Assembly: GCA_963779325.1 (NCBI GenBank)
Contig: CAVZXS010000010.1
Coordinates: 136,161 to 200,160 of the forward strand
Source of the DNA: CAVZXS01 sp963779325
GTDB taxonomy: Bacteria > Bacteroidota > Bacteroidia > Chitinophagales > Chitinophagaceae
Length of the DNA: 64,000 bases
Direction: 5' to 3'
A program made the position numbers and the translations under genes. Each line of letters opens with the position of its first letter. Position 1 is the first letter of the stretch. Below the pieces are notes generated by a model. That model was given only the letters and a program-made list of their open reading frames with translations. It ran no database searches and had not been told where the DNA came from. Positions 9,501 to 18,191 of the stretch are shown one piece after another.

Positions 9501-11007
9501 TTAACTTTCTAATTCCAACTCTCCTTCCCACTTGCTTACCACACTTGTTGCCAATGCATTGCCCACTACATTGGTAGCGCTGCGAAACATATCGCAAAAA
9601 TGATCAATGGGTAAAATAAGCGCCACACCCTCGGGCGGAATTTTAAACATAGCGCAGGTAGCTAATATTACTACCAATGAAGCCCGGGGCACACCGGCAA
9701 TTCCTTTACTGGTCAGCATTAATACCAATAACATCGTAATCTGCGTGGGAAAATCGAGCGGCACTTTGTATGCCTGCGCAATAGCCAAGCTTGCAAAAGT
9801 CATATACATCATGCTGCCGTCTAAGTTAAAAGAATAACCAAGCGGCAAAACGAATGAAACAATTTTATCCTTGCATCCGAATCGTTCCAATTCTTCCGTC
9901 AGTTTAGGAAATACCGCTTCGCTGCTGGTAGTACTGAATGCAATTAATAAAGGATTGCTGATTCGCCGAAGCAATGCCGGCATACGATTTTTTAAAATCA
10001 GGAAACCAACACCTATTAAAAGTATCCACAGCACAGCTATGCCAATAAGGAAATAAGCAAAATAAATAATATAGAAACTAAAAATACTTAAACCTTTAGC
10101 AGCTACTACCGCACACAAAGCGCCGAATACACCCAGCGGTGCAAAGTTCATTACATAACCCACCATTTTTAAAATAATATGCGAAGCGGTGTCCAATGCT
10201 TTTACAACCGGTTTTGCTTTATCGCCCATAGCGGCGGCGGCCACGCCAAAGAAAATAGAAAAGATTACGATTTGTAAAATTTCATTGGTGGCCATGGCCT
10301 CTACAAAACTTTTAGGAATGATATGCTCAACAAATTTTTGAATAGAAAATTCCTGTGTCTTGCCCATCAAATCACTTAAGCCCTGTGTATCGGCTTGGGA
10401 AAGATCAATGTATTTTCCGGGTTGCAATAAATTCACCAGCACCATACCAATTAATAATGAAGCAAGCGATGCGGTGATAAACCATAACATGGCTTTACCG
10501 CCTACCCTGACCTACCGATTTTAAATCGCCCAGTTTGGCGATACCCACTACCAGTGTGCAAAAAACCAGCGGGGCAATAATCATTTGCACCAGGCGAATA
10601 AAGATGGTGCTTAAGAGTTTCAGGTAATCGGCAAATGATTTTAAATTAGTTATAATTGCGCCCCCTTTTGCCGGTCCGATAGTTATTCCGTTAAAGGTTT
10701 GACTTTTAGCGGAATTCATTATTGCAGGAGTAAAAATTTTTTCTCTATTTGAAACTGCAATGACGATTGATTTATCAATACTGTCAACAGTTTTTCGGTA
10801 AATTCCTGAATCCTTTACCACTAAAATTCGCTGCCACTGATTTTCGCCGTCAATTCTAATTTGAATCGAATCATTACCGACGAAATCTTTATTGGGAGTG
10901 TAGGAGATGTTGTGACCCTTACCAAATTGATTCACCAAGTAGCCGACCAAAATACCCAATATCATGGCTACCAATATATATATGGTAAGATTGCTTCTTT
11001 TTTTCAT
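9501..11007 (-). pseudogene. Dicarboxylate/amino acid:cation symporter (DAACS family), frameshifted
   Basis: A Na+ or H+-coupled dicarboxylate/glutamate carrier (GltP/DctA type) read in two frames: 11007-10495 and 10490-9501. The join lies in the conserved K-S-V-G-R-V-G-G-K-A-M segment. Removing one base near 10510 restores an uninterrupted protein of about 500 residues. Transport motifs are intact downstream: S-S-E-A-V-F-P, N-L-D-G-S-M-M-Y and G-V-P-R-A-S. Between helix 1 and helix 2 there is an extra ~85-residue, non-hydrophobic insertion (about residues 27-112), unlike the short loop of typical members. The conserved codons on both sides suggest either a very recent mutation or a sequencing error. 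Confidence 0.75.
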
Positions 11008-11181
11008 GCGCTGCTATTTTGATAAGGGTTAAAGAAGGCCGAAAATCGGGAAAATATCAATCACCTGTGCATTTAGCCCCTAAAAACTATATATAAGGTA
11101 AAAGATTTGGCTTTTGTTATAGAAATATTCTTTACTTTGGAAATTCTATTTAAACCAATTCTAAAACTACAACTATCATTT

Positions 11182-12863
11182 ATGAGTTTATTTGTCAGAA
11201 AACCAATGGCTTCTTTAATGAATGAAGCCGCTGAAACCGGCGAGCATACATTGAAAAGAACGCTGGGTGCCGGCGGTTTAATTGCTCTCGGTATCGGAGC
11301 CATTATCGGTGCAGGTTTATTTTCTATTACCGGTATGGCGGCGGCCAATCATGCCGGCCCGGCCATTACCATTTCATTTGTTGTTGCCGGCCTTGGATGT
11401 TTATTTGCCGGGTTTTGTTATGCAGAGTTTGCTTCTATGATTCCAGTTGCAGGCAGTGCATATACTTACAGTTATGCAACTATGGGCGAATTTATTGCCT
11501 GGATCATTGGTTGGGACCTTGTACTTGAATATGCAGTAGGTGCCGCCACTGTAGGTATAAGTTGGAGTCGTATACTTGGTAAAATTTCTTGAAGGCTTTA
11601 ATGTTCATCTTACCGAACGAGTTAACAGTGGGCCCGTGGGATGGAGGTATAATTAACCTTCCTGCTGTATTTATTATTGTGTTGATGAGTCTGTTCTTAA
11701 TGAAAGGAACAAAAGAAAGCGCTTCCGTAAATGGAATTATAGTTACTTTAAAAGTTACCGTAGTGCTTACTCTTTATAATATTAGGATGGCGATATATTA
11801 ACACAAGCAATTATACTCCTTACCTGATTCCTTCAACTGAACCCGGACATGAAGGTTTCTTCAATAATGGATGGGGTGGTATTATACGGGCTGCTGCTAT
11901 TGTATTTCTTTGCCTATATAGGTTTGATGCAGTGAGTACTGCGGCACAGGAAACAAAAAATCCAAAACGAGATATGCCGATAGGTATCTTAGGCTCACTG
12001 GCAATTTGTACAATACTTTATATCTTCTTTTTGCGCATGTAATGACCGGTGTTACCAGCTATAAAACATTTTTAGGTACTGATAGGTAAAGATGGTATTG
12101 CTCCTGTTGCTGTGGCTATTGATCATATGGGAGCACTACAGATGCTGCGGGTGTTATCAAACCTGATTATCCTTGGTTGAACAGGGCCATTCTTGTTGCT
12201 ATTCTTGCAGGTTATGCATCGGTAATATTAGTGATGCTGATGGGACAGAGTCGTGTTTTCTTCAGTATGAGTAAGGACGGATTGATTCCAAAAATATTCT
12301 CTGCCGTAAATCCAAAAACACAAACACCTGCTAAAAGCAATTTATTATTTATGCTTTTTGTCAGCCTGTTTGCCGCATTCGTACCTGCAAGAGTAGTAGG
12401 AGAAATGACAAGTATCGGAACATTGTTCGCCTTTATACTTGTTTGTATTGGGGTATGGGTAATGCGTAATAAAATGCCTGATTTACCAAGAGCATTTAAA
12501 ACTCCGTTGGTTCCGTTGGTTCCTATTCTCGGTATAGCTGTTTGTTTGTTTATGATGGTGTTTCTGCCAATGGATACCTGGATTCGTTTATTGGTTTGGA
12601 TGTTGATCGGCCTTGATATTTATCTTGTATACGGCGCCAAGAACAGTCATTTAGGAAATGGTACCGATAACAGGAAAGGCATGAAGATTGCCCGCTATAC
12701 AGGATTGGCACTTGCGGGTTTATTAGTCATCGCAGGTTTGTTGCACCAATACACAGTTGGTTTTGATGCTGACAGAACCTTGCTGTATATCTCTATCGCT
12801 TTCGCAGTAGTACATTTAGGTGTATTTGGCAGAAAATTGGGTAGAAAAGAATCACTTGATTAA
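11182..12863 (+). pseudogene. Amino-acid permease (APC superfamily, CAT type), multiply frameshifted
   Basis: A cationic-amino-acid-transporter-like permease. The N-terminal part (from ATG 11182) has the L-K-R-x-L-G-A-G-G-L-I-A-L-G-I-G-A-I-I-G-A-G-L-F signature, and the C-terminal part (12177-12863) has G-Q-S-R-V-F-F-S-M-S-K-D-G. Between about 11,570 and 12,160 the frame changes at least seven times. In order I can read V-K-F-L-E-G-F-N-V-H-L, then P-N-E-L-T-V-G-P-W, then I-L-G-W-x-Y-I-N-T-S-N-Y, F-D-A-V-S-T-A-A-Q-E-T-K-N-P and D-H-M-G, each in a different phase. Most changes fit one extra base. Full length would be about 555 codons. It cannot be translated as shown. Confidence 0.8.
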
Positions 12864-12882
12864 TAAATTTAATTTTATAAGT

Positions 12883-12915
12883 AAAGCCCTGCTCTGAAAC
12901 GGCAGGGCTTTTTAT
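12883..12915 (+). terminator. Intrinsic terminator after the permease
   Basis: Perfect 10-bp stem AAAGCCCTGC / GCAGGGCTTT with a 9-nt loop, followed by a T-rich tract, 20 bp after the permease stop. Confidence 0.85.
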
Positions 12916-12945
12916 TTTCCCCTATCTTGCAAATAAAATAATCAA

Positions 12946-13599
12946 ATGAAGAAGATTTTAATCACCCTGTTTTTTGCAGCCGGCGTATTGAGTGCAAATG
13001 CACAAACAAAAACCACTAAAGATTTATTATTAGACACCATATGCACCTGCATAAATAATAAGAAAGCTGATTTTGATAAAATGACGCAAAAGCAAATGGA
13101 AACTGCTATTACTCAATGTATGATGTCGGACGGGCTGGAGTTGATGATGAAATACGCCGAAGAAAGCGGTGTAGAAATGACAGATCAGGCAGGTATGAAA
13201 AAAATAGGTGTAACCATCGGTACCGAATTGGTAAAAAAATGTCCCGCCTTTATGGAGATGGCGATGCGGGCGGGCGAAAACAGCGGTGCAAAATCCGAAG
13301 TGCAGATTGCTCCTCCCCGTATGGCCAAAGAGTACAATGCCGAAGACATGATGGAAGGAACCGTCACTGCGGTAAATACAGCTGTCTTCCCCGCTACCAT
13401 TCAATTGAAATTAAAAAATGGAGCGGTAAAAAAATTTTATATCGTTTCAGAATACCAAACAAGCGATGAAAAATATTTAAACCCGCTTTTATTAAAAGGA
13501 AAGAAAGTTTCAGCCGGCGCGGCTCCCAATACTATTTTTATTCCTGCCAAAAAGAAATTTGAGCAAGTAGATGTGGTAGAAATAATTGTGGTGCAATAA
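12946..13599 (+). CDS. Secreted hypothetical protein
   Basis: 217 residues with a clear signal peptide (MKKILITLFFAAGVLSANA, cleavage near residue 19-20). The N-terminal ~85 mature residues are helical with a conserved-looking C-T-C pair, a further C and K-C-P. The C-terminal ~75 residues look like a small beta domain (M-E-G-T-V-T-A-V-N-T to the end), similar in feel to OB-like or SH3-like folds of secreted Bacteroidota proteins. I do not recognise a named family. A TATCTTGC element, close to the Bacteroidota -7 box, lies at 12923-12930, 16 bp before the start, so it is probably transcribed alone. Confidence 0.7.
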   Translation: MKKILITLFFAAGVLSANAQTKTTKDLLLDTICTCINNKKADFDKMTQKQMETAITQCMMSDGLELMMKYAEESGVEMTDQAGMKKIGVTIGTELVKKCPAFMEMAMRAGENSGAKSEVQIAPPRMAKEYNAEDMMEGTVTAVNTAVFPATIQLKLKNGAVKKFYIVSEYQTSDEKYLNPLLLKGKKVSAGAAPNTIFIPAKKKFEQVDVVEIIVVQ

Positions 13600-13608
13600 T
13601 TTTTACAG

Positions 13609-13632
13609 ACCCTGCAGATAGCGGGGTTTTTG
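13609..13632 (+). terminator. Probable intrinsic terminator
   Basis: Imperfect stem ACCCTGC / GCGGGGT with a 5-nt loop, followed by TTTTTG, just after the secreted protein gene ending at 13599. Confidence 0.55.
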
Positions 13633-13653
13633 TTTTAAAAATCAGTTTACAAT

Positions 13654-13908
13654 ATGAGTGAAGAAATACAGGGAACAATAATTTTTCACGCCTGCCAGCT
13701 TATGATAATAATAATCATGGGTTACAAAAGGAAAATCAGTATTGCATATCACCTTATAATATTCTTTCTATACACAGGGTTATTTTACTATCTGATATTC
13801 TTTAAAGGTGATGGAGGTTCTGCATTTTATTGGTTATTTCTTCTTTGGATTACAACCCTTATTCATCTGATATACTTGTTATATAAAATATTCTATCGTA
13901 AGGCATAG
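13654..13908 (+). CDS. Small hypothetical membrane protein
   Basis: 84 residues with two to three hydrophobic helices (about 10-22, 30-49 and 57-78) and a basic C-terminal tail (Y-R-K-A). No family is recognised. It starts 22 bp after a probable terminator and ends about 200 bp before yebC. Codon use resembles the neighbours. The evidence is a good-length frame with coherent membrane topology only. Confidence 0.45.
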   Translation: MSEEIQGTIIFHACQLMIIIIMGYKRKISIAYHLIIFFLYTGLFYYLIFFKGDGGSAFYWLFLLWITTLIHLIYLLYKIFYRKA

Positions 13909-14017
13909 GAAGTCTTTCCCCTTCCCTAAATTTGCAGCCCGGGCGTCATCATAGCAGCCAACGATTTATGGATAGCTGCGAAAGAACAGCTTTCAGTGTT
14001 CATGATAATGACGGCTC

Positions 14018-14102
14018 TTTTTGACCTATTTGACTTTTGATTTATTTGACCTTTTGATTTATTTGACATATTAATTTTTTGACTAATTGACTTAATGACT
14101 TG
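14018..14102. repeat. TTTGAC-rich low-complexity spacer
   Basis: Degenerate array of TTTGAC/TTGACTT words (at least seven) directly in front of yebC. A shorter stretch of the same words lies at 27577-27605 in front of sucD. The function is unknown; see findings. Confidence 0.5.
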
Positions 14103-14107
14103 TAACA

Positions 14108-14830
14108 ATGGGAAGAATATTTGAAGTACGTAAAGCCTCTATGTTTGCCCGCTGGGATAAAATGGCGAAAAACTTTACCCGTATCGGTAAAGAAATAATT
14201 ATTGCGGTAAAAGCCGGCGGCGCCGACCCCGGGCAGAACGCAGCGCTTCGTCGTTGTTTTCAAAATGCCCGCAGTGTGGGTATGCCCAAGGACCGTGTAG
14301 AAGCGGCTATAAAAAGAGCACAGGGTAAGGAGTTGGTAAACTACGATGAGATTTTATACGAAGGTTACGCCCCGCACGGTGTAGCCATATTGGTAGAAAC
14401 CGCTACCGATAATCATGTGCGTACGGTGGCCAATGTAAAAAGTCATTTTACAAAATGCCATGGTACATTGGGCAACAGCGGCAGTGTAAGTTTCCAGTTT
14501 AAAAAAATGGGTGTGTTTAAATTAAAACCCGAAGGGCTGAAGCCGGATGATATGGAATTAGAATTGATTGATTTTGGTTTGGAAGAATTGGGCGAAGGAA
14601 CCGGTGAAAACGGTGAGGACATATTAGTTGTGCGTTGCGCCTTTACCGATTTCGGCAATATGCAAAAAGCATTGGAAGATAAAGGCATCAGTCCGATGAG
14701 TGCGGAATTGGAATGGATACCAACGGTGACCGTGCCGGTGAATGATGAGCAGGCGGCGGATATAAGTAAACTTATTGAACGATTGGAACAGGATGATGAT
14801 GTGCAGAAGGTGTTTCATAATATGGGGTAA
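14108..14830 (+). CDS. YebC/PmpR family regulatory or translation-associated protein
   Basis: 240-residue YebC-family protein. Family members have been described as DNA-binding regulators and, more recently, as factors that help ribosomes through difficult sequences. Motifs seen are the N-terminal helical domain with F-x-K-x-x-K-E-I-x-x-A-V-K-x-G-G-x-D-P-x-x-N-x-x-L (about residues 23-50), V-P-K-D-R-V/I-E-A-A-I-K-R-A-type M-P-K-D-R-V-E-A-A-I-K-R-A-Q-G, and Y-E-G-Y-A-P-H-G-V-A-I-L-V-E-x-x-T-D-N-x-x-R-T (about 84-105). Its length is normal. It is a single gene followed by a strong bidirectional terminator. Confidence 0.93.
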   Translation: MGRIFEVRKASMFARWDKMAKNFTRIGKEIIIAVKAGGADPGQNAALRRCFQNARSVGMPKDRVEAAIKRAQGKELVNYDEILYEGYAPHGVAILVETATDNHVRTVANVKSHFTKCHGTLGNSGSVSFQFKKMGVFKLKPEGLKPDDMELELIDFGLEELGEGTGENGEDILVVRCAFTDFGNMQKALEDKGISPMSAELEWIPTVTVPVNDEQAADISKLIERLEQDDDVQKVFHNMG

Positions 14831-14870
14831 CAAGTTATAAGTTGTAAGTGATAAGTTATAAATTTAAAAA

Positions 14871-14901
14871 AAACTCCGCGACCGGTCGCGGAGTTTTTTT
14901 T
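14871..14901. terminator. Bidirectional intrinsic terminator between convergent genes
   Basis: A 26-bp perfect palindrome (AAACTCCGCGACC and its complement) flanked by A- and T-runs. It serves yebC on the plus strand and the convergent C39-like gene on the minus strand. Confidence 0.92.
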
Positions 14902-14940
14902 AACCAAGCCCTAATTAATGCCTCAACCGAATGAAGAATG

Positions 14941-16080
14941 TTAATTTATTTTTACAGTATAAGGTTTATTATCTCCCGTAAATCGAACCAAAGGTTTACC
15001 TGATTGCTGCGCTAAAATTGTACTGCCGACCCGCACAGTTACACTTTCCATATTCCAGTTATCACCCCCGATACCGCCGCCAAAAGATGTGACAAAAGTT
15101 ATGCTTTCTATTTCTTCTTTTTTTACTGCGGTTGTAAGTGTTACGGGTACAGTTTCCGTATAGTTGCCCATCCATCTTGCACTCTTATTAATATTCGCAA
15201 TTTTTTGCTCAGGCTTGCCTCCTTTAAATTTTATAATTACGGAAACATTATCGTTGCCGCCTCTTAAATCATCACCGCCTGTTGTTATGTCAAGCAGTAA
15301 TTCGCTTACAAGACCCGGCGGCATCATAACACCTTTGGTAGACGTATTTGTCACAGGCGGTGTGCTGAAGTTGTATTTTTTATTTACAAAATAAGTATGC
15401 CATTGGCAATTGACATTGTTAGGTTCATCTTTATAATAATAAATTTGTTTGGCGGGGTTGGCTTTCAAAATTTTTGTAACAGCAGGAAAATTAGGATCGC
15501 AAACCATTATTTCAAGGTCTTCTTTAAAATTTCCCAAATCGCCTTTATACCTGCCGCCGTTGTATCCAATAGCCAATACCTGGTGGTGCGGACCCACGCC
15601 ACCGTTACCCGGCTTAAATAAACCAAGCGGAACAGGGTTGCCTTTATCAATTTCTGTTTTTAATTCCTGTAACCTGCCGCCATTAAAGCCCTGCAGACCC
15701 CAGTTAAAAAACTCCGTATTTCTTGAACCGAAAGGATTGAAGAAAAGTTCGGCCCATTTATCCGTATTGTCAAGTACAGAGCTGCGTTGTCTTCCCCAAA
15801 TGTATTCGTAAAGCGGTGTACCTGCGGCAGGTTTGTAATTCTGAGAAGGTACAGTTTTGTTAGCTTTAAAATAATCCAGCCCGGCATATACCATGCCGCC
15901 GCAAAAACCTGACATGCGGACGTCGTTTATTACTTCAACAGAGAAACTGTTTACAAATTTAAAACCATGTATTTCGGGTTTAAAATTTGTTGACCGGGCG
16001 CCAATTTGTGCATTAGTATTTAATGATGAAGCCAAAATCAACATCATTAAAAAACTTAATTGGTTTAAAATCTTTTTCAT
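14941..16080 (-). CDS. Secreted papain/C39-like putative cysteine peptidase
   Basis: 379 residues with signal peptide MKKILNQLSFLMMLILASSL (cleavage near 25). The mature N-terminal half carries a cysteine-peptidase-like pattern: G-F-C-G-G-M (Cys60), P-H-H-Q-V-L-A-I-G-Y (His165/166) and V-C-D-P-N (Asp195), in the order and spacing of C39-like papain folds. The C-terminal ~140 residues are beta-rich and include a D-D-L-R-G-G-N-D-N-V motif, looking like a PLAT-like or jelly-roll module. It shares an almost identical leader and operator with the cytolysin-like gene upstream, so the two are probably expressed together. It could be a protease that processes or accompanies that protein; this is inference. 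Confidence 0.55.
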   Translation of the reverse strand: MKKILNQLSFLMMLILASSLNTNAQIGARSTNFKPEIHGFKFVNSFSVEVINDVRMSGFCGGMVYAGLDYFKANKTVPSQNYKPAAGTPLYEYIWGRQRSSVLDNTDKWAELFFNPFGSRNTEFFNWGLQGFNGGRLQELKTEIDKGNPVPLGLFKPGNGGVGPHHQVLAIGYNGGRYKGDLGNFKEDLEIMVCDPNFPAVTKILKANPAKQIYYYKDEPNNVNCQWHTYFVNKKYNFSTPPVTNTSTKGVMMPPGLVSELLLDITTGGDDLRGGNDNVSVIIKFKGGKPEQKIANINKSARWMGNYTETVPVTLTTAVKKEEIESITFVTSFGGGIGGDNWNMESVTVRVGSTILAQQSGKPLVRFTGDNKPYTVKIN

Positions 16081-16144
16081 TGTTTTGCTTTTTAGTTTAA
16101 TGATTTATTACAATTCAAAATTGTACTAAACCGGCGCCATAATC

Positions 16145-16164
16145 AACTACATAAGCATGTAGTT
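16145..16164 (-). promoter_or_regulatory. Operator palindrome A with promoter of the C39-like gene
   Basis: AACTACATAAGCATGTAGTT: perfect 8-bp arms around a 4-bp centre. On the minus strand it runs directly into TTG (-33) and, 20 bp further, CAATTTTG (16116-16123, a -7-like box), which ends 36 bp before the start codon. The same arrangement occurs at three other promoters of this island. Confidence 0.75.
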
Positions 16165-16237
16165 AACACCTGTGTATATTAAATGCGAACCGGTGCAAAA
16201 ATCATCACTTGCTGATGAAAATGTAAGAACAAAAAGC

Positions 16238-16265
16238 AAAAGCCGGAGATGATACTCCGGCTTTT
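16238..16265. terminator. Intrinsic terminator after the CDC-like gene
   Basis: Perfect 11-bp stem AAAAGCCGGAG / CTCCGGCTTTT with a 6-nt loop, T-tracts on both strands. It lies 22 bp past the stop of the minus-strand gene at 16288, and separates it from the C39-like gene, which therefore needs its own promoter. Confidence 0.9.
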
Positions 16266-16287
16266 AAAATCTGTTTATTTAATCACC

Positions 16288-18009
16288 TTAATTATTAGTT
16301 ACCGTAAACAATGCGTAAAAACAATGTACCCTGTCAGAGTTTGAACAGAACCTGCCGGCAGTAAATGTTCCGTATTTATAGTTCCCGGGTCTTGCCTGTA
16401 TCATATCACTTGCTGCAAATACTTCGTTCAGCATTTTGTCTACTACTTCCACACGTCTCATACCATGTTCACCAAGCGAAGCCAGATCATTATCCTTATG
16501 TCTTGTATTTATTTCTATTTTAAACCGGAGCATCACCCTGTTTTCGGTAGCCAACCGCGGATTGAGTGCAATATTTTTCATGCCATTGGGTACATCTCTT
16601 ATCTCCGGCCGTATTGTATTACCTGCTCTTATATCCGCATGATTAATGACCGTCCTGTTAGGCGCCCCGGCTGTATGGTTCCACATTACACCGGTCCACA
16701 ACTGCTTTACAGGCACTTTTTGCGCATTTGTTTCCCACACTTCTACTTCTACTTTACCCCAGGCATAACTGCAATCACCGCTGTGCACATCTTCTATCGC
16801 CACATTATGAAATTGGATACGAATACCTTTTGCCGGCACACAGTTTCTGTCGGTATAGGTTGTAGTAATACGTGTTGCGGCAGTAGCATTATCATTCAGG
16901 TATTTTAATTCGTAACTAACTGCAACCGGCGCAACCGTCGGATCTAAACGCATACCGCTCTGTACATAATCATCAAAAGATTGTAATTGGTTCGGAGAAG
17001 TAATAGTCATTGTATTCGCGGCATCGCCGCCAAAGAAAAAACCTTTTACCTGCATAGAAGCCATTGTTCTTTGATGCCGCACACTACCCCTTACACCACC
17101 CGAAACGCTGCCGGAAGTATACTGCACACTTAATGCCGCTTCTATTGATTCCTGGCTCGAGTCGGAGGCTATCATAATATATCCCATTCTGCCATAGTTT
17201 ACTTTGTTAATATAAACTAAGTTGGAAGGCAATGAAGGATTATCAATCAGGCTTCTTCCATCGGGACGATTAAGCCGTATAGAAAAATATACCTGCGTTA
17301 ATTTGGCGATGAAAACACTTTTTTTAGTTGCTTTCATATAATTAAAATCAGCATTTAAGTCTACACCATAACCCGTAAAATTTGCGCCTATTTCAAATGC
17401 CAGTTCTTCTGATGAGCTGATGGATTCTACATCAACGGCAACGGCCGCAGCATTCTTTACTCTTTCACTTCTTCTCATCAATGTACCGATACCGTCACTA
17501 ACACCGCCCAAACTTGGTTGAACATTTACAATAGTAGAACCGGAAAAGGAGGCGGAAAAAAGATCGGTGTTGATATCATACGGTTTTAACTGAAGATCGA
17601 CGGGTGCATTGTATGTGCCTTCAATAAATGCATTCTCGTAATAAATTGCGCCGGGGAAAATTTTATCGTTTTGATTTCCCAAAACTATCTTCTCGTAGTC
17701 GCCTTTATCTGCGCTCACTACGGACTCAGTACAATACCTGCCGTTCTCGTCGGGTTGATTACTAACATTTTCTGAAGTAACATTTTTGGTAACAGCTTTG
17801 GTACCCCGCTGCATCCTGAAATTTGGATTAGCCGCACTTACAGGGACAATATTTCTGACAACCGGGCTGCTCTTGACAAAAAAGGGAACGTTACCTTTCA
17901 ACTTTAAAAGAGTGCCGCCCGAAATTTGTTTTACGGGTAAGGGTTTTATTTGCGAAAAGCAACTGACTGCCATCAAGATTGCGATACTTAAAATAAAAAT
18001 TTTTTTCAT
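16288..18009 (-). CDS. Cholesterol-dependent-cytolysin-like (CDC-like) secreted pore-forming protein
   Basis: About 573 residues with a signal peptide (MKKIFILSIAILMAVSCFSQ). The start at 18009 was chosen because it gives a clean leader and aligns with the leader of the C39-like gene. CDC core motifs are visible: F-P-G-A-I-Y-Y-E-N-A-F-I-E-G-T-Y, V-N-Y-G-R-M-G-Y-I-M-I-A-S, V-K-G-F-F-F-G-G-D-A, then P-V-A-V-S-Y-E-L-K-Y-L-N-D-N-A-T-A, matching the perforin/CDC domains 1-3 in order. The tryptophan-rich undecapeptide of domain 4 that classical CDCs use for cholesterol membranes is missing; a different beta-rich C-terminus (~170 residues) replaces it. Such CDC-like proteins are known in Bacteroidota and can need proteolytic activation. 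Target membranes are unknown. Confidence 0.8.
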   Translation of the reverse strand: MKKIFILSIAILMAVSCFSQIKPLPVKQISGGTLLKLKGNVPFFVKSSPVVRNIVPVSAANPNFRMQRGTKAVTKNVTSENVSNQPDENGRYCTESVVSADKGDYEKIVLGNQNDKIFPGAIYYENAFIEGTYNAPVDLQLKPYDINTDLFSASFSGSTIVNVQPSLGGVSDGIGTLMRRSERVKNAAAVAVDVESISSSEELAFEIGANFTGYGVDLNADFNYMKATKKSVFIAKLTQVYFSIRLNRPDGRSLIDNPSLPSNLVYINKVNYGRMGYIMIASDSSQESIEAALSVQYTSGSVSGGVRGSVRHQRTMASMQVKGFFFGGDAANTMTITSPNQLQSFDDYVQSGMRLDPTVAPVAVSYELKYLNDNATAATRITTTYTDRNCVPAKGIRIQFHNVAIEDVHSGDCSYAWGKVEVEVWETNAQKVPVKQLWTGVMWNHTAGAPNRTVINHADIRAGNTIRPEIRDVPNGMKNIALNPRLATENRVMLRFKIEINTRHKDNDLASLGEHGMRRVEVVDKMLNEVFAASDMIQARPGNYKYGTFTAGRFCSNSDRVHCFYALFTVTNN

Positions 18010-18074
18010 TGTTTTGTTTTTTTGTTTAATGATTTTTTTACATTTCAAAATTGTACTAAATCAGGGCCTTAATC

Positions 18075-18094
18075 AACTACATAACCATGTAGCT
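18075..18094 (-). promoter_or_regulatory. Operator palindrome B with promoter of the CDC-like gene
   Basis: AACTACATAACCATGTAGCT, with 7-bp perfect inner arms. It is followed on the minus strand by TTG and, after 20 bp, CAATTTTG. The ~85 bp from here to the start codon is nearly identical to the leader of the C39-like gene. Confidence 0.75.
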
Positions 18095-18191
18095 AAATAG
18101 TGATACTCTTGAATGAACCTGCTGTTAATTTAACGGGAGGAAGAAACGGTAAAAAAGGAGGTATTCCTCAATTTGATTTATGAGAATCCTA

